64,000 bases of DNA from Streptomyces platensis (lineage in GTDB: Bacteria; Actinomycetota; Actinomycetes; Streptomycetales; Streptomycetaceae), in the NCBI RefSeq assembly GCF_008704855.1, contig NZ_CP023691.1, positions 6,200,001 to 6,264,000 of the forward strand. Reading direction: 5' to 3'. Position numbers and translations under genes: made by a program. Shown here piece after piece: positions 51,837-60,075 of the stretch. Under the pieces are notes generated by a model. It saw nothing but the letters and a program-made list of their open reading frames with translations. It did not search any database and was not told the DNA's origin. Position 1 is the stretch's first letter. Every line of letters begins with the position of its first letter.

Positions 51837-53318
51837 TCAGCTCACCTCGACCGGCTGCCGGGTCTCGGCCGCCTCGTCCGGGCCGGCCGCCGGGGCGGAC
51901 TCCTTCGGCGTCGGCAGTGCGGCGAAGACCAGCGCGGCGATCGCGATCGTGGCCGCCCAGCCCAGGCCGTTCTCGCCGATCCAGGTGGTGGCCAGCGGGC
52001 CGGTGAACCACTGGACCTTGGTGAAGCACAGGCCCGCGGCGAGCGCGATGCCCCAGGCGGTCATGGCCTGCCAGCAGAAGCCGCCGACGTACCAGTAGCG
52101 GCTGGTGCGGCCGGTGTTCATCAGGCTGTCGGCGTCATAGCGCACCGCCAGCTTGCGCCGCCGGGCCATGTCGATGCCGTAGACGCCGATCCAGGCGGAG
52201 AAGGAGACCGCGAGCAGCGTCAGGAAGGCGATGAACTGGCCGATGAAGTCCTTGGCCACCAGCATCATGAACAGGCCGCCGACCAGGCTGATGACGGCGT
52301 TGATGCTGACCGCCAGGGCACGGGGCAGCTTGACGCCCATGGTCTGGGCGGTGAAGCCCGCGGAGTACATCGACAGGCTGTTGATCAGCACCATCCCGAC
52401 CAGGGCCGTGATGAGGTACGGCACCGCGAGCCAGCCCGGCAGGATGCTGCCGAGGAACGACATCGGGTCGGTGTTCTGGCCGGCCAGCTTCGGGTTGGAG
52501 ACGGCCATCACGCCGCCCATCAGCACCATGGGCAGCAGCACCAGGGCCGCGCCGGAGACCGTGGTGCCGACGATCTTCTTGCCGGACGCGGAGTGCGGCA
52601 GGTACCGCGCGAAGTCGGGGCCGGTGGGCACCCAGCTGATCCCGCCGGCCGCGATGGTGCCGATGCCCGCGATCACCATGGCGGTGGTGCCGGCCTTCTT
52701 GGCGAAGACGGCATCCCAGTCCATCGTGGCGACCAGGTAGACCAGCACCATGATGCTGAACAGGCCGAACAGATACGTCGAGTACTTGTTGCAGACGTTC
52801 AGCGCCTTGCGGCCCAGACCGCTCACCAGATACGTGACGGCCACGAAGGCGAGCAGGGTGACGACGACGAGGACGTTGTTGCTCTCGATGCCGAGCAGCA
52901 GATGCAGCACGGTCAGCACCGCATAGGCGCCGGTGACCGCGTTGATCGTCTCCCAGCCGAAGCGGGCGACCCACAGGATCGCGCCGGGGAAGTAATTGCC
53001 GCGGACGCCGAAGGCGGCCCGGGAGAGCATCGCGCCGGGGGCGCCGCCCCACTTACCCGAGACCGACAGCACGCCCACCATGCCGAAGGCGACGGCCGCG
53101 GCGATCGCGGCGACCAGCAGGACCTGCCAGAAGTTCAGGCCGTTGCCGACCACGAGCGAGGCGCCCATGGTGAGCAACAACACGCTGATGTTGGCGGCGA
53201 CCCAGGTCGGGAAGAGCTCGCGGACGCGGCCCTGGCGTTCGTTGTCGGGGACCGGCTCGATGCCGCGGGTCTCGACGGCGCCCTCGGTTGCGGGAGCGGA
53301 AGCGGACGTGGTGCCCAT
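51837..53318 (-). CDS. cytosine/purine/allantoin-type permease
   Basis: A 493-residue NCS1 nucleobase symporter with about 12 membrane helices (WVAANISVLLLTMGASLVVGNGLNFWQ; FGVRGNYFPGAILWVARFGWETINAV; ISWVPTGPDFARYLP; IGVYGIDMARRRKLAV). The CodB-like group moves cytosine and related compounds. ATG 53318 has GGAG at 12 bases; the frame is open far upstream across ftsY, but that part has no family match. No salvage enzyme gene is adjacent, so the substrate is open. Confidence 0.9.
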   Translation of the reverse strand: MGTTSASAPATEGAVETRGIEPVPDNERQGRVRELFPTWVAANISVLLLTMGASLVVGNGLNFWQVLLVAAIAAAVAFGMVGVLSVSGKWGGAPGAMLSRAAFGVRGNYFPGAILWVARFGWETINAVTGAYAVLTVLHLLLGIESNNVLVVVTLLAFVAVTYLVSGLGRKALNVCNKYSTYLFGLFSIMVLVYLVATMDWDAVFAKKAGTTAMVIAGIGTIAAGGISWVPTGPDFARYLPHSASGKKIVGTTVSGAALVLLPMVLMGGVMAVSNPKLAGQNTDPMSFLGSILPGWLAVPYLITALVGMVLINSLSMYSAGFTAQTMGVKLPRALAVSINAVISLVGGLFMMLVAKDFIGQFIAFLTLLAVSFSAWIGVYGIDMARRRKLAVRYDADSLMNTGRTSRYWYVGGFCWQAMTAWGIALAAGLCFTKVQWFTGPLATTWIGENGLGWAATIAIAALVFAALPTPKESAPAAGPDEAAETRQPVEVS

Positions 53319-53759
53319 GGTGCAGGTATCTCCGAGCGGGGGATCTGGGGGCACCCCCGGGGGGAAGGGGGTGCAGGCAGCAGCTGTGGTGCCTGGCCAG
53401 AAATTGGTTGCCAGGACTCTACGCGCGTTGCGCGGCCATCCACCATCGTACTTTGATCCAACTTCCACCGGTTCGTTCCGTTGGACCCCACGACGAGGAC
53501 GAGTGTCGCCGAACCTCGTCGAAGGGTCCAGTCGGGCTGCTCGGAGCCCGTCCGGAGGGGGCGGGGTCAGGACGTTCGCCCGCCTCCCCGGGGACCCCCG
53601 GTCCGTACGGCCCGGCGTCGTGCCGGCGTCCCCGAGAGGCGCCCGGCGTGAGCCCGGGCAGGGCGCCACGAGGCCCGGGCACCGCTTTCCGGACACCGCC
53701 CCTCCAGGTTCGGCGCGTGCAGTCCCCACGGGCGGAGCGTGGCTGATACTGGAGGGGTT
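53319..53759. other. 441-bp divergent spacer between the permease and ftsY
   Basis: No gene is supported. TCCAAC (about 53457) and GTTGGA (about 53480) form an inverted repeat, 140 bp upstream of the permease start, that could be an operator. Confidence 0.3.
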
Positions 53760-54989
53760 ATGGACATCGTCATCCTTGCTGTAGTCATCGCCGTGGTCGT
53801 GCTCGGCGCGATCAGCGGGCTCGTCATCAGCGGCCGCAAGAAGAAGCAGCTGCCGCCGTCCCCGCCGGCCGCCCCGAAGCCCTCCGTTACCGCGCCCCCT
53901 GCCGAACCGCATGTCGGTGAGGAGGCCGAGACCCCTCGCGACGAAGAGCGTCGCACCATCGAAGAAGTCACGCTGCCCACCGCCGAGGCCCCCGCGGCCG
54001 AGGCGCCGGCCGCCGAGCCCGAGGCGCCCGCGGCGCCCGCCATCGAGGTCCCCGAGCCCACCGCCGGCCGGCTGGTCCGGCTGCGCGCCCGGCTCTCCCG
54101 CTCCCAGAACACCCTGGGCAAGGGCCTGCTGACCCTGCTCTCCCGTGAACACCTCGACGAGGAGACCTGGGAGGAGATCGAGGACACCCTGCTGACCGCC
54201 GACGTCGGCGTCACGCCCACCCAGGAACTGGTCGAGCGGCTGCGCGAGCGGGTCAAGGTCCTCGGCACCCGCACCCCCGAGGACCTGCGCGCGCTGCTGC
54301 GCGAGGAGCTGCTCACCCTCATCGGCACGGACGCCGACCGCACCGTGCACACCGCCAACGGCATCGGCAACGGCGGCGACGAGATCCCCGGCGTCGTCCT
54401 GGTCGTCGGCGTCAACGGCACCGGCAAGACCACCACCACCGGCAAGCTCGCCCGGGTCCTGGTCGCCGACGGCAAGTCCGTGGTCCTCGGCGCCGCCGAC
54501 ACCTTCCGCGCCGCGGCCGCCGACCAGCTCCAGACCTGGGGCGAGCGGGTCGGTGCCCGTACGGTCCGCGGACCCGAGGGCGGCGACCCCGCCTCCATCG
54601 CCTTCGACGCGGTGAAGGAAGGCATCGCCGAGGCCGCCGATGTCGTACTGATCGACACCGCGGGCCGGCTGCACACCAAGACCGGTCTGATGGACGAGCT
54701 CGGCAAGGTCAAGCGGGTCGTCGAGAAGCACGGCCCGGTCGGCGAGGTACTGCTCGTCCTGGACGCCACCACCGGCCAGAACGGTCTGGTCCAGGCGCGG
54801 GTCTTCGCCGAGGTCGTGGACATCACCGGCGTGGTGCTCACCAAGCTCGACGGCACCGCCAAGGGCGGCATCATCGTCGCCGTCCAGCGGGAGCTCGGCG
54901 TCCCCGTCAAGCTCGTCGGCCTGGGTGAGGGAGCGGACGACCTGGCGCCGTTCGAGCCGGAGGCCTTTGTCGACGCACTGATCGACTGA
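53760..54989 (+). CDS. ftsY: signal recognition particle receptor FtsY
   Basis: A 409-residue SRP receptor. It has one N-terminal membrane helix (MDIVILAVVIAVVVLGAISG, residues 1-20), a Pro/Ala/Glu linker (to about 100) and the NG GTPase domain: G1 GVNGTGKTTTTGKLA, DTFRAAAADQL, G3 DTAGRL, G4 TKLDGTAKGG. It docks ribosome-SRP complexes at the membrane; its partner Ffh is at the window's end. ATG 53760 follows a perfect GGAGGGG. Confidence 0.96.
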   Translation: MDIVILAVVIAVVVLGAISGLVISGRKKKQLPPSPPAAPKPSVTAPPAEPHVGEEAETPRDEERRTIEEVTLPTAEAPAAEAPAAEPEAPAAPAIEVPEPTAGRLVRLRARLSRSQNTLGKGLLTLLSREHLDEETWEEIEDTLLTADVGVTPTQELVERLRERVKVLGTRTPEDLRALLREELLTLIGTDADRTVHTANGIGNGGDEIPGVVLVVGVNGTGKTTTTGKLARVLVADGKSVVLGAADTFRAAAADQLQTWGERVGARTVRGPEGGDPASIAFDAVKEGIAEAADVVLIDTAGRLHTKTGLMDELGKVKRVVEKHGPVGEVLLVLDATTGQNGLVQARVFAEVVDITGVVLTKLDGTAKGGIIVAVQRELGVPVKLVGLGEGADDLAPFEPEAFVDALID

Positions 54990-55173
54990 CGCCGCCACCA
55001 GGGCACCATGCCCGGACCGTCACCGGCCCCCGGACCCGCAGCGCGCGGGTACCGGGGGCTGACACTTGTCCGCACGGGGCTCGCCCTGCCGCGCGACGGC
55101 CGGCTCCATACGGGCCGGAGGCCCGCCCGGCCCCGTCGGTCAGATGCCTTTTGCGGACGACGGCCGTGCCGGA

Positions 55174-55198
55174 CCGGCCGGACACTCAGACCGGCCGG
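55174..55198. terminator. hairpin between ftsY and the prim-pol gene
   Basis: CCGGCCGG occurs twice (55174-55181 and 55191-55198) around a 9-nt loop in the 236-bp convergent spacer, which is generally rich in CCGGCC. Confidence 0.4.
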
Positions 55199-55225
55199 CC
55201 GGAGACCTCAGGCCGGCCGAGGGGC

Positions 55226-55894
55226 TCAGACCGCCGAGCGGTTGCAGGCGTACGCCAGGGTGCCCACCATCAGTCGCGCCTGCGGCGGCCGGCCCGCGGT
55301 GTCCAGGGTCGGCGGGCGCAGCCAGCGCACCGGGCCGTGGCCGCCGAGGTCGGAGGGGGGTGCGGTGAGATGGTCGCCGGGGCCCAGGGAGCGCAGGTCC
55401 AGCGAGGCGTCGTCCCAGCCCATCCGGTACAGCAGATCGGGGAGCTGCCCGGCCGCGCCGGGGGCGACGAAGAACAGCGCCCGGCCGGTCGGTGCCACCG
55501 CGACCGGGCCCAGCGGCAGGCCCATCCGCTCCAGCCGCGCCAGCGCGTTGCGGCCCGCCGCCTCCGGCACGTCGAGGAGATCGAACGACCGGCCCACCGG
55601 GAGGAGGATGGCGGCGCCCGGTGTCTCGGCCCACGCCGCGGCGGCCTTCTCCCAGCCGGCACCGGCCACCAGCTCCTCGCCGAAGGCCAGCGGATGAGCG
55701 CCGGGGGAGGGGCAGTCGTCGGCCCCGCACGAGCAGTCCGTACGCCCGCTGCCCGCGCGGACCGCCCGGGCGCCGGGAACGACGTCCCAGCCCCACAGCC
55801 CGGTGTACTCCGCCACCGCCGAGATCTCGGTCGAGCGGGCGCGGCGCCGGGAGCTGGAACGCATCTCTCGGATGCCGCCGATCGTGAAGCCCAT
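55226..55894 (-). CDS. small bifunctional primase/polymerase-domain protein
   Basis: A 222-residue protein with the prim-pol (AEP) fold seen in replication proteins and some stand-alone actinobacterial proteins (AVAEYTGLWGWDVVPGARAV; zinc-like CSCGADDCPSPGAHPLA near 53-68; AWAETPGAAILLPVGRSFDLLDVP with the Asp motif near 105). It lacks a helicase domain. A homologue lies between ftsY and nsdA in S. coelicolor. Whether it synthesises primers is unknown. Confidence 0.75.
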   Translation of the reverse strand: MGFTIGGIREMRSSSRRRARSTEISAVAEYTGLWGWDVVPGARAVRAGSGRTDCSCGADDCPSPGAHPLAFGEELVAGAGWEKAAAAWAETPGAAILLPVGRSFDLLDVPEAAGRNALARLERMGLPLGPVAVAPTGRALFFVAPGAAGQLPDLLYRMGWDDASLDLRSLGPGDHLTAPPSDLGGHGPVRWLRPPTLDTAGRPPQARLMVGTLAYACNRSAV

Positions 55895-56370
55895 GCCCCC
55901 TCCAACGGGTGGTGCGTGCCAGTGGTTACGAGTCGGCGGGTTGACGGTCCGGCGCCGCCTGGTTCCCCGCGGCGCCCGTGGTGCGGTGGTGTGCCGGGTG
56001 GTGTGGTGCGCCGCGTGAGCCCTTGTGTGCTTCGTTCCGCCCGGCGTTCTTCGGCCTGTGTCAAGTCAATCGCGAGAGCTGGGCGGGGAGTTCATTCGAA
56101 GGGGTGGCGAATGGTGGCGTTTCCGCGATCGCCCTCGCGGCGGGCGTGATCGTAGGATTACTTTCGGTGCGCGAACCCCGGAGAGGCACCCTTCGCACGG
56201 GTATGCCGGTGGCAACGCACAGGTCGAGCACAGGCCAAAAGGTGTGGCCGGAAACCGTGATCGGGTAGATGTACCCCGGACAGGCGTCGTAACGGACGGT
56301 GGCCTGTGGGCAGTTCGCGGCACGCACCAGGTACCAGGCACCAACGCAGCTATCGGGATGGGGGCTTCCA
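55895..56370. other. 476-bp spacer upstream of nsdA
   Basis: The divergent region between the prim-pol gene and nsdA. I find no supported gene and no clear -35/-10 pair. Part of it is less GC-rich (about 56080-56270), which is where promoters would be expected. Confidence 0.35.
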
Positions 56371-57843
56371 GTGGGCGGCAACGGCGGCACGGGCGGCACC
56401 GACGCCGTCAAGCAACCCAACGCGCAGTTGGGTTCGTGGTTCATGCGCAGCGGCTGGTCCAAGGGCGAACTGGCCCGGCAGGTCAACCGCCGGGCCCGCC
56501 AGATGGGCGCCCACCACATCAGCACCGACACCTCGCGGGTGCGCCGCTGGCTCGACGGTGAGCAGCCGCGCGAGCCCATCCCGCGGATCCTGTCCGAGCT
56601 GTTCTCCGAACGCTTCGGCTGTGTGGTCGGCATCGAGGAGCTGGGCCTGCGCTCCGCGCACCAGTCCCCGTCGGTCTCCGGCGTGGACCTGCCCTGGGCC
56701 GGGGCCCAGACGGTCGGCCTGATCAGCGAGTTCTCCCGCAGTGACCTGATGCTGGCGCGCCGAGGCTTCCTCGGCACCTCCCTCGCGCTCGCCGCCGGAC
56801 CCAGCCTCATCGAGCCGATGCAGCGCTGGCTGGTCCCGGTGCCCGCCGGCCAGGGCGGCGCGGAGGAACCCGACCGCGCCCGCCGCCCCGCGCGGCTGTC
56901 CGGGCCGGAGCTGGATCTGCTGGAGTCGACGACCGCGATGTTCCGCCAGTGGGACGCGCAGTGCGGCGGCGGGCTGCGGCGCAAGGCGGTGGTCGGCCAG
57001 CTTCACGAGGTCACCGACCTCCTCCAGGAGCCGCAGTCGGAGCAGGTGTCCAAGCGGCTGTTCAAGGTCGCCGCCGAACTCGCCGAACTCGCCGGCTGGA
57101 TGAGCTACGACATCGGCCTCCAGCCCACCGCGCAGAAGTACTTCGTGCTCGCGCTGCACGCCTCCAAGGAGGCCGGCGACCGGCCGCTGGGCTCGTACAT
57201 CCTCTCCGGCATGAGCCGCCAGATGATCCACCTCGGCCGGCCGGACGACGCCCTGGAGCTGATCCACCTCGCCCAGTACGGCAGCCGTGAGACCGCCACC
57301 CCGCGCACCCAGGCGATGTTGTATGCGATGGAGGCCCGCGCCTACGCCGGAATGGGCCAGCCCAGCAAGGTCAAGCGGGCCGTCCGGATGGCCGAGGACA
57401 CCTTCTCCGACGTCCTGCCCGGCGAGCCCGAGCCGGACTGGATCCGCTTCTTCTCCGAGGCCGAGCTGAACGCCGAGAACGCCCACTCCTACCGCGACCT
57501 CGCCTATGTCGCCGGCCGCAGCCCCACCTACGCCTCGCTCGCCGAGCCCGTCATGCAGCGCGCCGTGGAGCTCTTCGGCAAGGACCCCGAGCACCAGCGT
57601 TCGTACGCGCTCAACCTGATCGGGATGGCCACCGTGCATCTGCTCCAGAAGGAGCCCGAGGCCTGCGCCGCGATGGCGCAGCAAGCGATCCCGTTCGCCC
57701 GGCAGGTCCGCTCCGAACGGGTCAACACCCGGCTGCGCAAGACCGTCGACAACGCGGCGCGGGAGTTCGGCGGGGTCGCCGAGGTGATCCGGCTCAGCGA
57801 CGAGCTCACCCGACAGCTGCCCGAAACCGCGGAGGCCGTCTGA
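56371..57843 (+). CDS. nsdA: NsdA, negative regulator of development and antibiotic production
   Basis: A 490-residue protein. The N-terminal part (about 10-90) is a helix-turn-helix-like segment with WSKGELARQVNRRARQMG and RVRRWLDGEQPR; the rest is helical with tetratricopeptide-like repeats (AQKYFVLALHASKEAGDRPLGSYILSG-type). This pattern and the place before amtB fit NsdA of S. coelicolor, whose loss raises sporulation and antibiotic output. GTG 56371 is the start that fits the family; GTG 56299 would add 24 residues. It probably acts through DNA or protein binding; the mechanism is unknown. Confidence 0.88.
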   Translation: MGGNGGTGGTDAVKQPNAQLGSWFMRSGWSKGELARQVNRRARQMGAHHISTDTSRVRRWLDGEQPREPIPRILSELFSERFGCVVGIEELGLRSAHQSPSVSGVDLPWAGAQTVGLISEFSRSDLMLARRGFLGTSLALAAGPSLIEPMQRWLVPVPAGQGGAEEPDRARRPARLSGPELDLLESTTAMFRQWDAQCGGGLRRKAVVGQLHEVTDLLQEPQSEQVSKRLFKVAAELAELAGWMSYDIGLQPTAQKYFVLALHASKEAGDRPLGSYILSGMSRQMIHLGRPDDALELIHLAQYGSRETATPRTQAMLYAMEARAYAGMGQPSKVKRAVRMAEDTFSDVLPGEPEPDWIRFFSEAELNAENAHSYRDLAYVAGRSPTYASLAEPVMQRAVELFGKDPEHQRSYALNLIGMATVHLLQKEPEACAAMAQQAIPFARQVRSERVNTRLRKTVDNAAREFGGVAEVIRLSDELTRQLPETAEAV

Positions 57844-58077
57844 CGGCACCCCGCCCCTGAACTCCGGCCGCGGCCACCGCCCCGTACAGCCCGACTCGGC
57901 TCCCCCATGCCAGGTCACGCGGGCGGCAGCCGCGGCCGGGCTCGCTTTTGCGCCCCCCTTTGCGCCTGAACCGGCGCCGCTTTCGCGGAGGTGGCTGGGC
58001 GCCGTGGGGGTTGCTCAATTTGTGGTTGCTGGGGGGTGAACGGGGGATGTGGGGCTGATCTGGGAGTTCACCGGGGT

Positions 58078-58113
58078 GTAACACGGGGGGTGTCTTCGTC
58101 ACCGGTGTGAAAC
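58078..58113 (+). promoter_or_regulatory. two GlnR-type boxes before amtB
   Basis: GTCAC-CGGTGT-GAAAC (58098-58113) matches the GlnR half-site pair gTnAC-n6-GaAAC exactly. A weaker copy GTAAC-ACGGGG-GGTGT lies at 58078-58093, 20 bp upstream. They are in the 371-bp spacer in front of amtB, as in S. coelicolor, and indicate activation under nitrogen limitation. The rest of the spacer (57844-58077) shows nothing clear. Confidence 0.8.
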
Positions 58114-58214
58114 ACCCGCAAGGTTTGGCCGAAACCGTGCTGCGACAACCTCATCGCGAAGTCGGCCCACCAGAACATGCCAGCACGGGCCGCATCGACG
58201 ACGAGGAGACGCCG

Positions 58215-59543
58215 ATGCCCCCAGGCATCCTGACGCTCGCAGCGGACAAAGCGACACTCAGCCCGGCCAACACCGGGTTCATGCTGATCTGCTCCGCACT
58301 GGTGATGGTCATGACCCCCGGTCTCGCCTTCTTCTACGGCGGCATGGTCCGGGTCAAGAGCGTGCTCAACATGCTGATGATGAGCTTCATCAGCCTGGGC
58401 ATCGTGACGATCCTGTGGGTCCTGTACGGCTTCGGGCTCGCCTTCGGTACCGACCAGGGCGGCTTCATCGGCTGGGACGGACACTTCGCCGGGCTCAGCG
58501 GCATCGGCCTGACGGAGCTGTGGGGCGCCACCACCATCCCGGTCTATGTCTTCGCCGTCTTCCAGCTGATGTTCGCGATCATCACGCCGGCGCTGATCAG
58601 CGGTGCGCTCGCCGACCGGGTGAAATTCACCGCCTGGGCGCTGTTCATCGCGCTGTGGGTCACCGTCGTCTACTTCCCCGTCGCCCACTGGGTCTGGGGC
58701 GAGGGCGGCTGGCTGTTCGAGCTGAAGGTCATCGACTTCGCGGGCGGTACGGCCGTCCACATCAACGCCGGTGCCGCGGCCCTCGGCGTGCTCCTCGTCG
58801 TCGGCAAGCGCATCGGCTTCAAGAAGGACCCGATGCGGCCGCACAGCCTCCCGCTGGTGATGCTCGGCGCCGGTCTGCTGTGGTTCGGCTGGTTCGGCTT
58901 CAACGCCGGCTCCTGGCTCGGCAACGACGACGGCATCGGCGCGGTCGCCTTCGTCAACACCCAGGTCGCCACCGCCGCCGCGATGCTCGGCTGGCTGGCG
59001 TACGAAAAGATCCGGCACGGCTCGTTCACCACGCTCGGCGCGGCCTCCGGCGCGGTCGCCGGACTCGTCGCGATCACTCCGGCCTGCGGCGCGGTCAGCC
59101 CGCTGGGCGCCATCGCGGTCGGTGTGATCGCCGGTGTGCTGTGCGCCATGGCCGTCAACCTGAAGTACAAGTTCGGCTACGACGACTCCCTCGACGTCAT
59201 CGGCGTCCACCTCGTCGGCGGTGTCGCCGGATCGCTGCTGGTCGGCCTGTTCGCCACCGGCGGGGTGCAGAGCAAGGCCAAGGGCCTGTTCTACGGCGGC
59301 GGCTTCGAACAGCTCGGCCGGCAGGCCATCGGTGTGTTCAGCGTGCTGCTCTACTCCCTGGTCGTCTCGTATGTCCTTGCCAAGGCGATCGACCTGGTGA
59401 TGGGCTTCCGGATCGGCGAGGACGAGGAGGTCGCCGGCATCGACCAGGCCGCGCACGCGGAGACCGCATACGACTTCACCGGCGCGGGCGGTGGCACGGT
59501 CGGCCGACTCGGCGAGGCCCTGACAAAGAAGGTGAACGCGTGA
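58215..59543 (+). CDS. amtB: ammonium transporter
   Basis: A 442-residue Amt channel with 11 membrane helices. MTPGLAFFYGGMVRVKSVLNMLMM (near 36-60), FGTDQGG, VYFPVAHWVWGEGGWL and the two pore His regions (VHINAGAAALGVLLVVG; IGVHLVGGVAGSLLVGLF) are typical. ATG 58215 has GAGGAG; the open frame extends upstream through the GlnR boxes. It overlaps glnK by four bases (GTGA). Confidence 0.96.
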   Translation: MPPGILTLAADKATLSPANTGFMLICSALVMVMTPGLAFFYGGMVRVKSVLNMLMMSFISLGIVTILWVLYGFGLAFGTDQGGFIGWDGHFAGLSGIGLTELWGATTIPVYVFAVFQLMFAIITPALISGALADRVKFTAWALFIALWVTVVYFPVAHWVWGEGGWLFELKVIDFAGGTAVHINAGAAALGVLLVVGKRIGFKKDPMRPHSLPLVMLGAGLLWFGWFGFNAGSWLGNDDGIGAVAFVNTQVATAAAMLGWLAYEKIRHGSFTTLGAASGAVAGLVAITPACGAVSPLGAIAVGVIAGVLCAMAVNLKYKFGYDDSLDVIGVHLVGGVAGSLLVGLFATGGVQSKAKGLFYGGGFEQLGRQAIGVFSVLLYSLVVSYVLAKAIDLVMGFRIGEDEEVAGIDQAAHAETAYDFTGAGGGTVGRLGEALTKKVNA

Positions 59544-59878
59544 AGCTCATCACGGCAGTAATCAAGCCGCACCGGCTGGACGAGGTGAAGGACGCCCTCC
59601 AGGCATTCGGTGTGCACGGCCTGACGATCACCGAGGCCAGCGGATACGGCAGGCAGCGCGGGCACACGGAGGTGTACCGCGGCGCCGAGTACACCGTCGA
59701 CCTGGTCCCGAAGATCCGTATCGAGGTGCTGGTCGAGGACGCCGACGCCGAGGAACTGACCGACGTCATCGTCAAGGCGGCCCGCACCGGCAAGATCGGC
59801 GACGGGAAGGTGTGGAGCATCCCCGTCGACGACGCGGTACGGGTGCGGACCGGGGAACGGGGACCGGACGCACTGTGA
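59540..59878 (+). CDS. glnK: nitrogen regulatory PII protein
   Basis: A 112-residue PII trimer subunit (MKLITAVIKPHRLDEVKDAL). The T-loop GYGRQRGHTEVYRGAEYTV carries Tyr51, the modification site, which GlnD adenylylates in Streptomyces rather than uridylylates. It blocks AmtB at high ammonium and senses ATP/ADP and 2-oxoglutarate. GTG 59540 overlaps amtB. Confidence 0.97.
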   Translation: MKLITAVIKPHRLDEVKDALQAFGVHGLTITEASGYGRQRGHTEVYRGAEYTVDLVPKIRIEVLVEDADAEELTDVIVKAARTGKIGDGKVWSIPVDDAVRVRTGERGPDAL

Positions 59879-60075
59879 GGCCACGGCCGGGCCCCGGCTC
59901 CGGCCCCGGGCGGCTCTTTGCCGCCGGGGACCGCGGCCGGGCCCGGCCGCCCGAGCGGCGGATGGCCGACCGCCCCGCGGCAGCACAGACTGATCGTGCG
60001 GGCCCGGCCGGTACGGGGGCGGCCGCACGGGCGACGGGGACGGCGGGGGACCACCACGACCAAGGAGCGCGCGCG

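Noticed and set aside
53319..54998. N-terminal extension of the permease across ftsY
   Set aside because: The frame stays open upstream to 54998, but this part is antisense to ftsY and unlike any permease. ATG 53318 fits the family.
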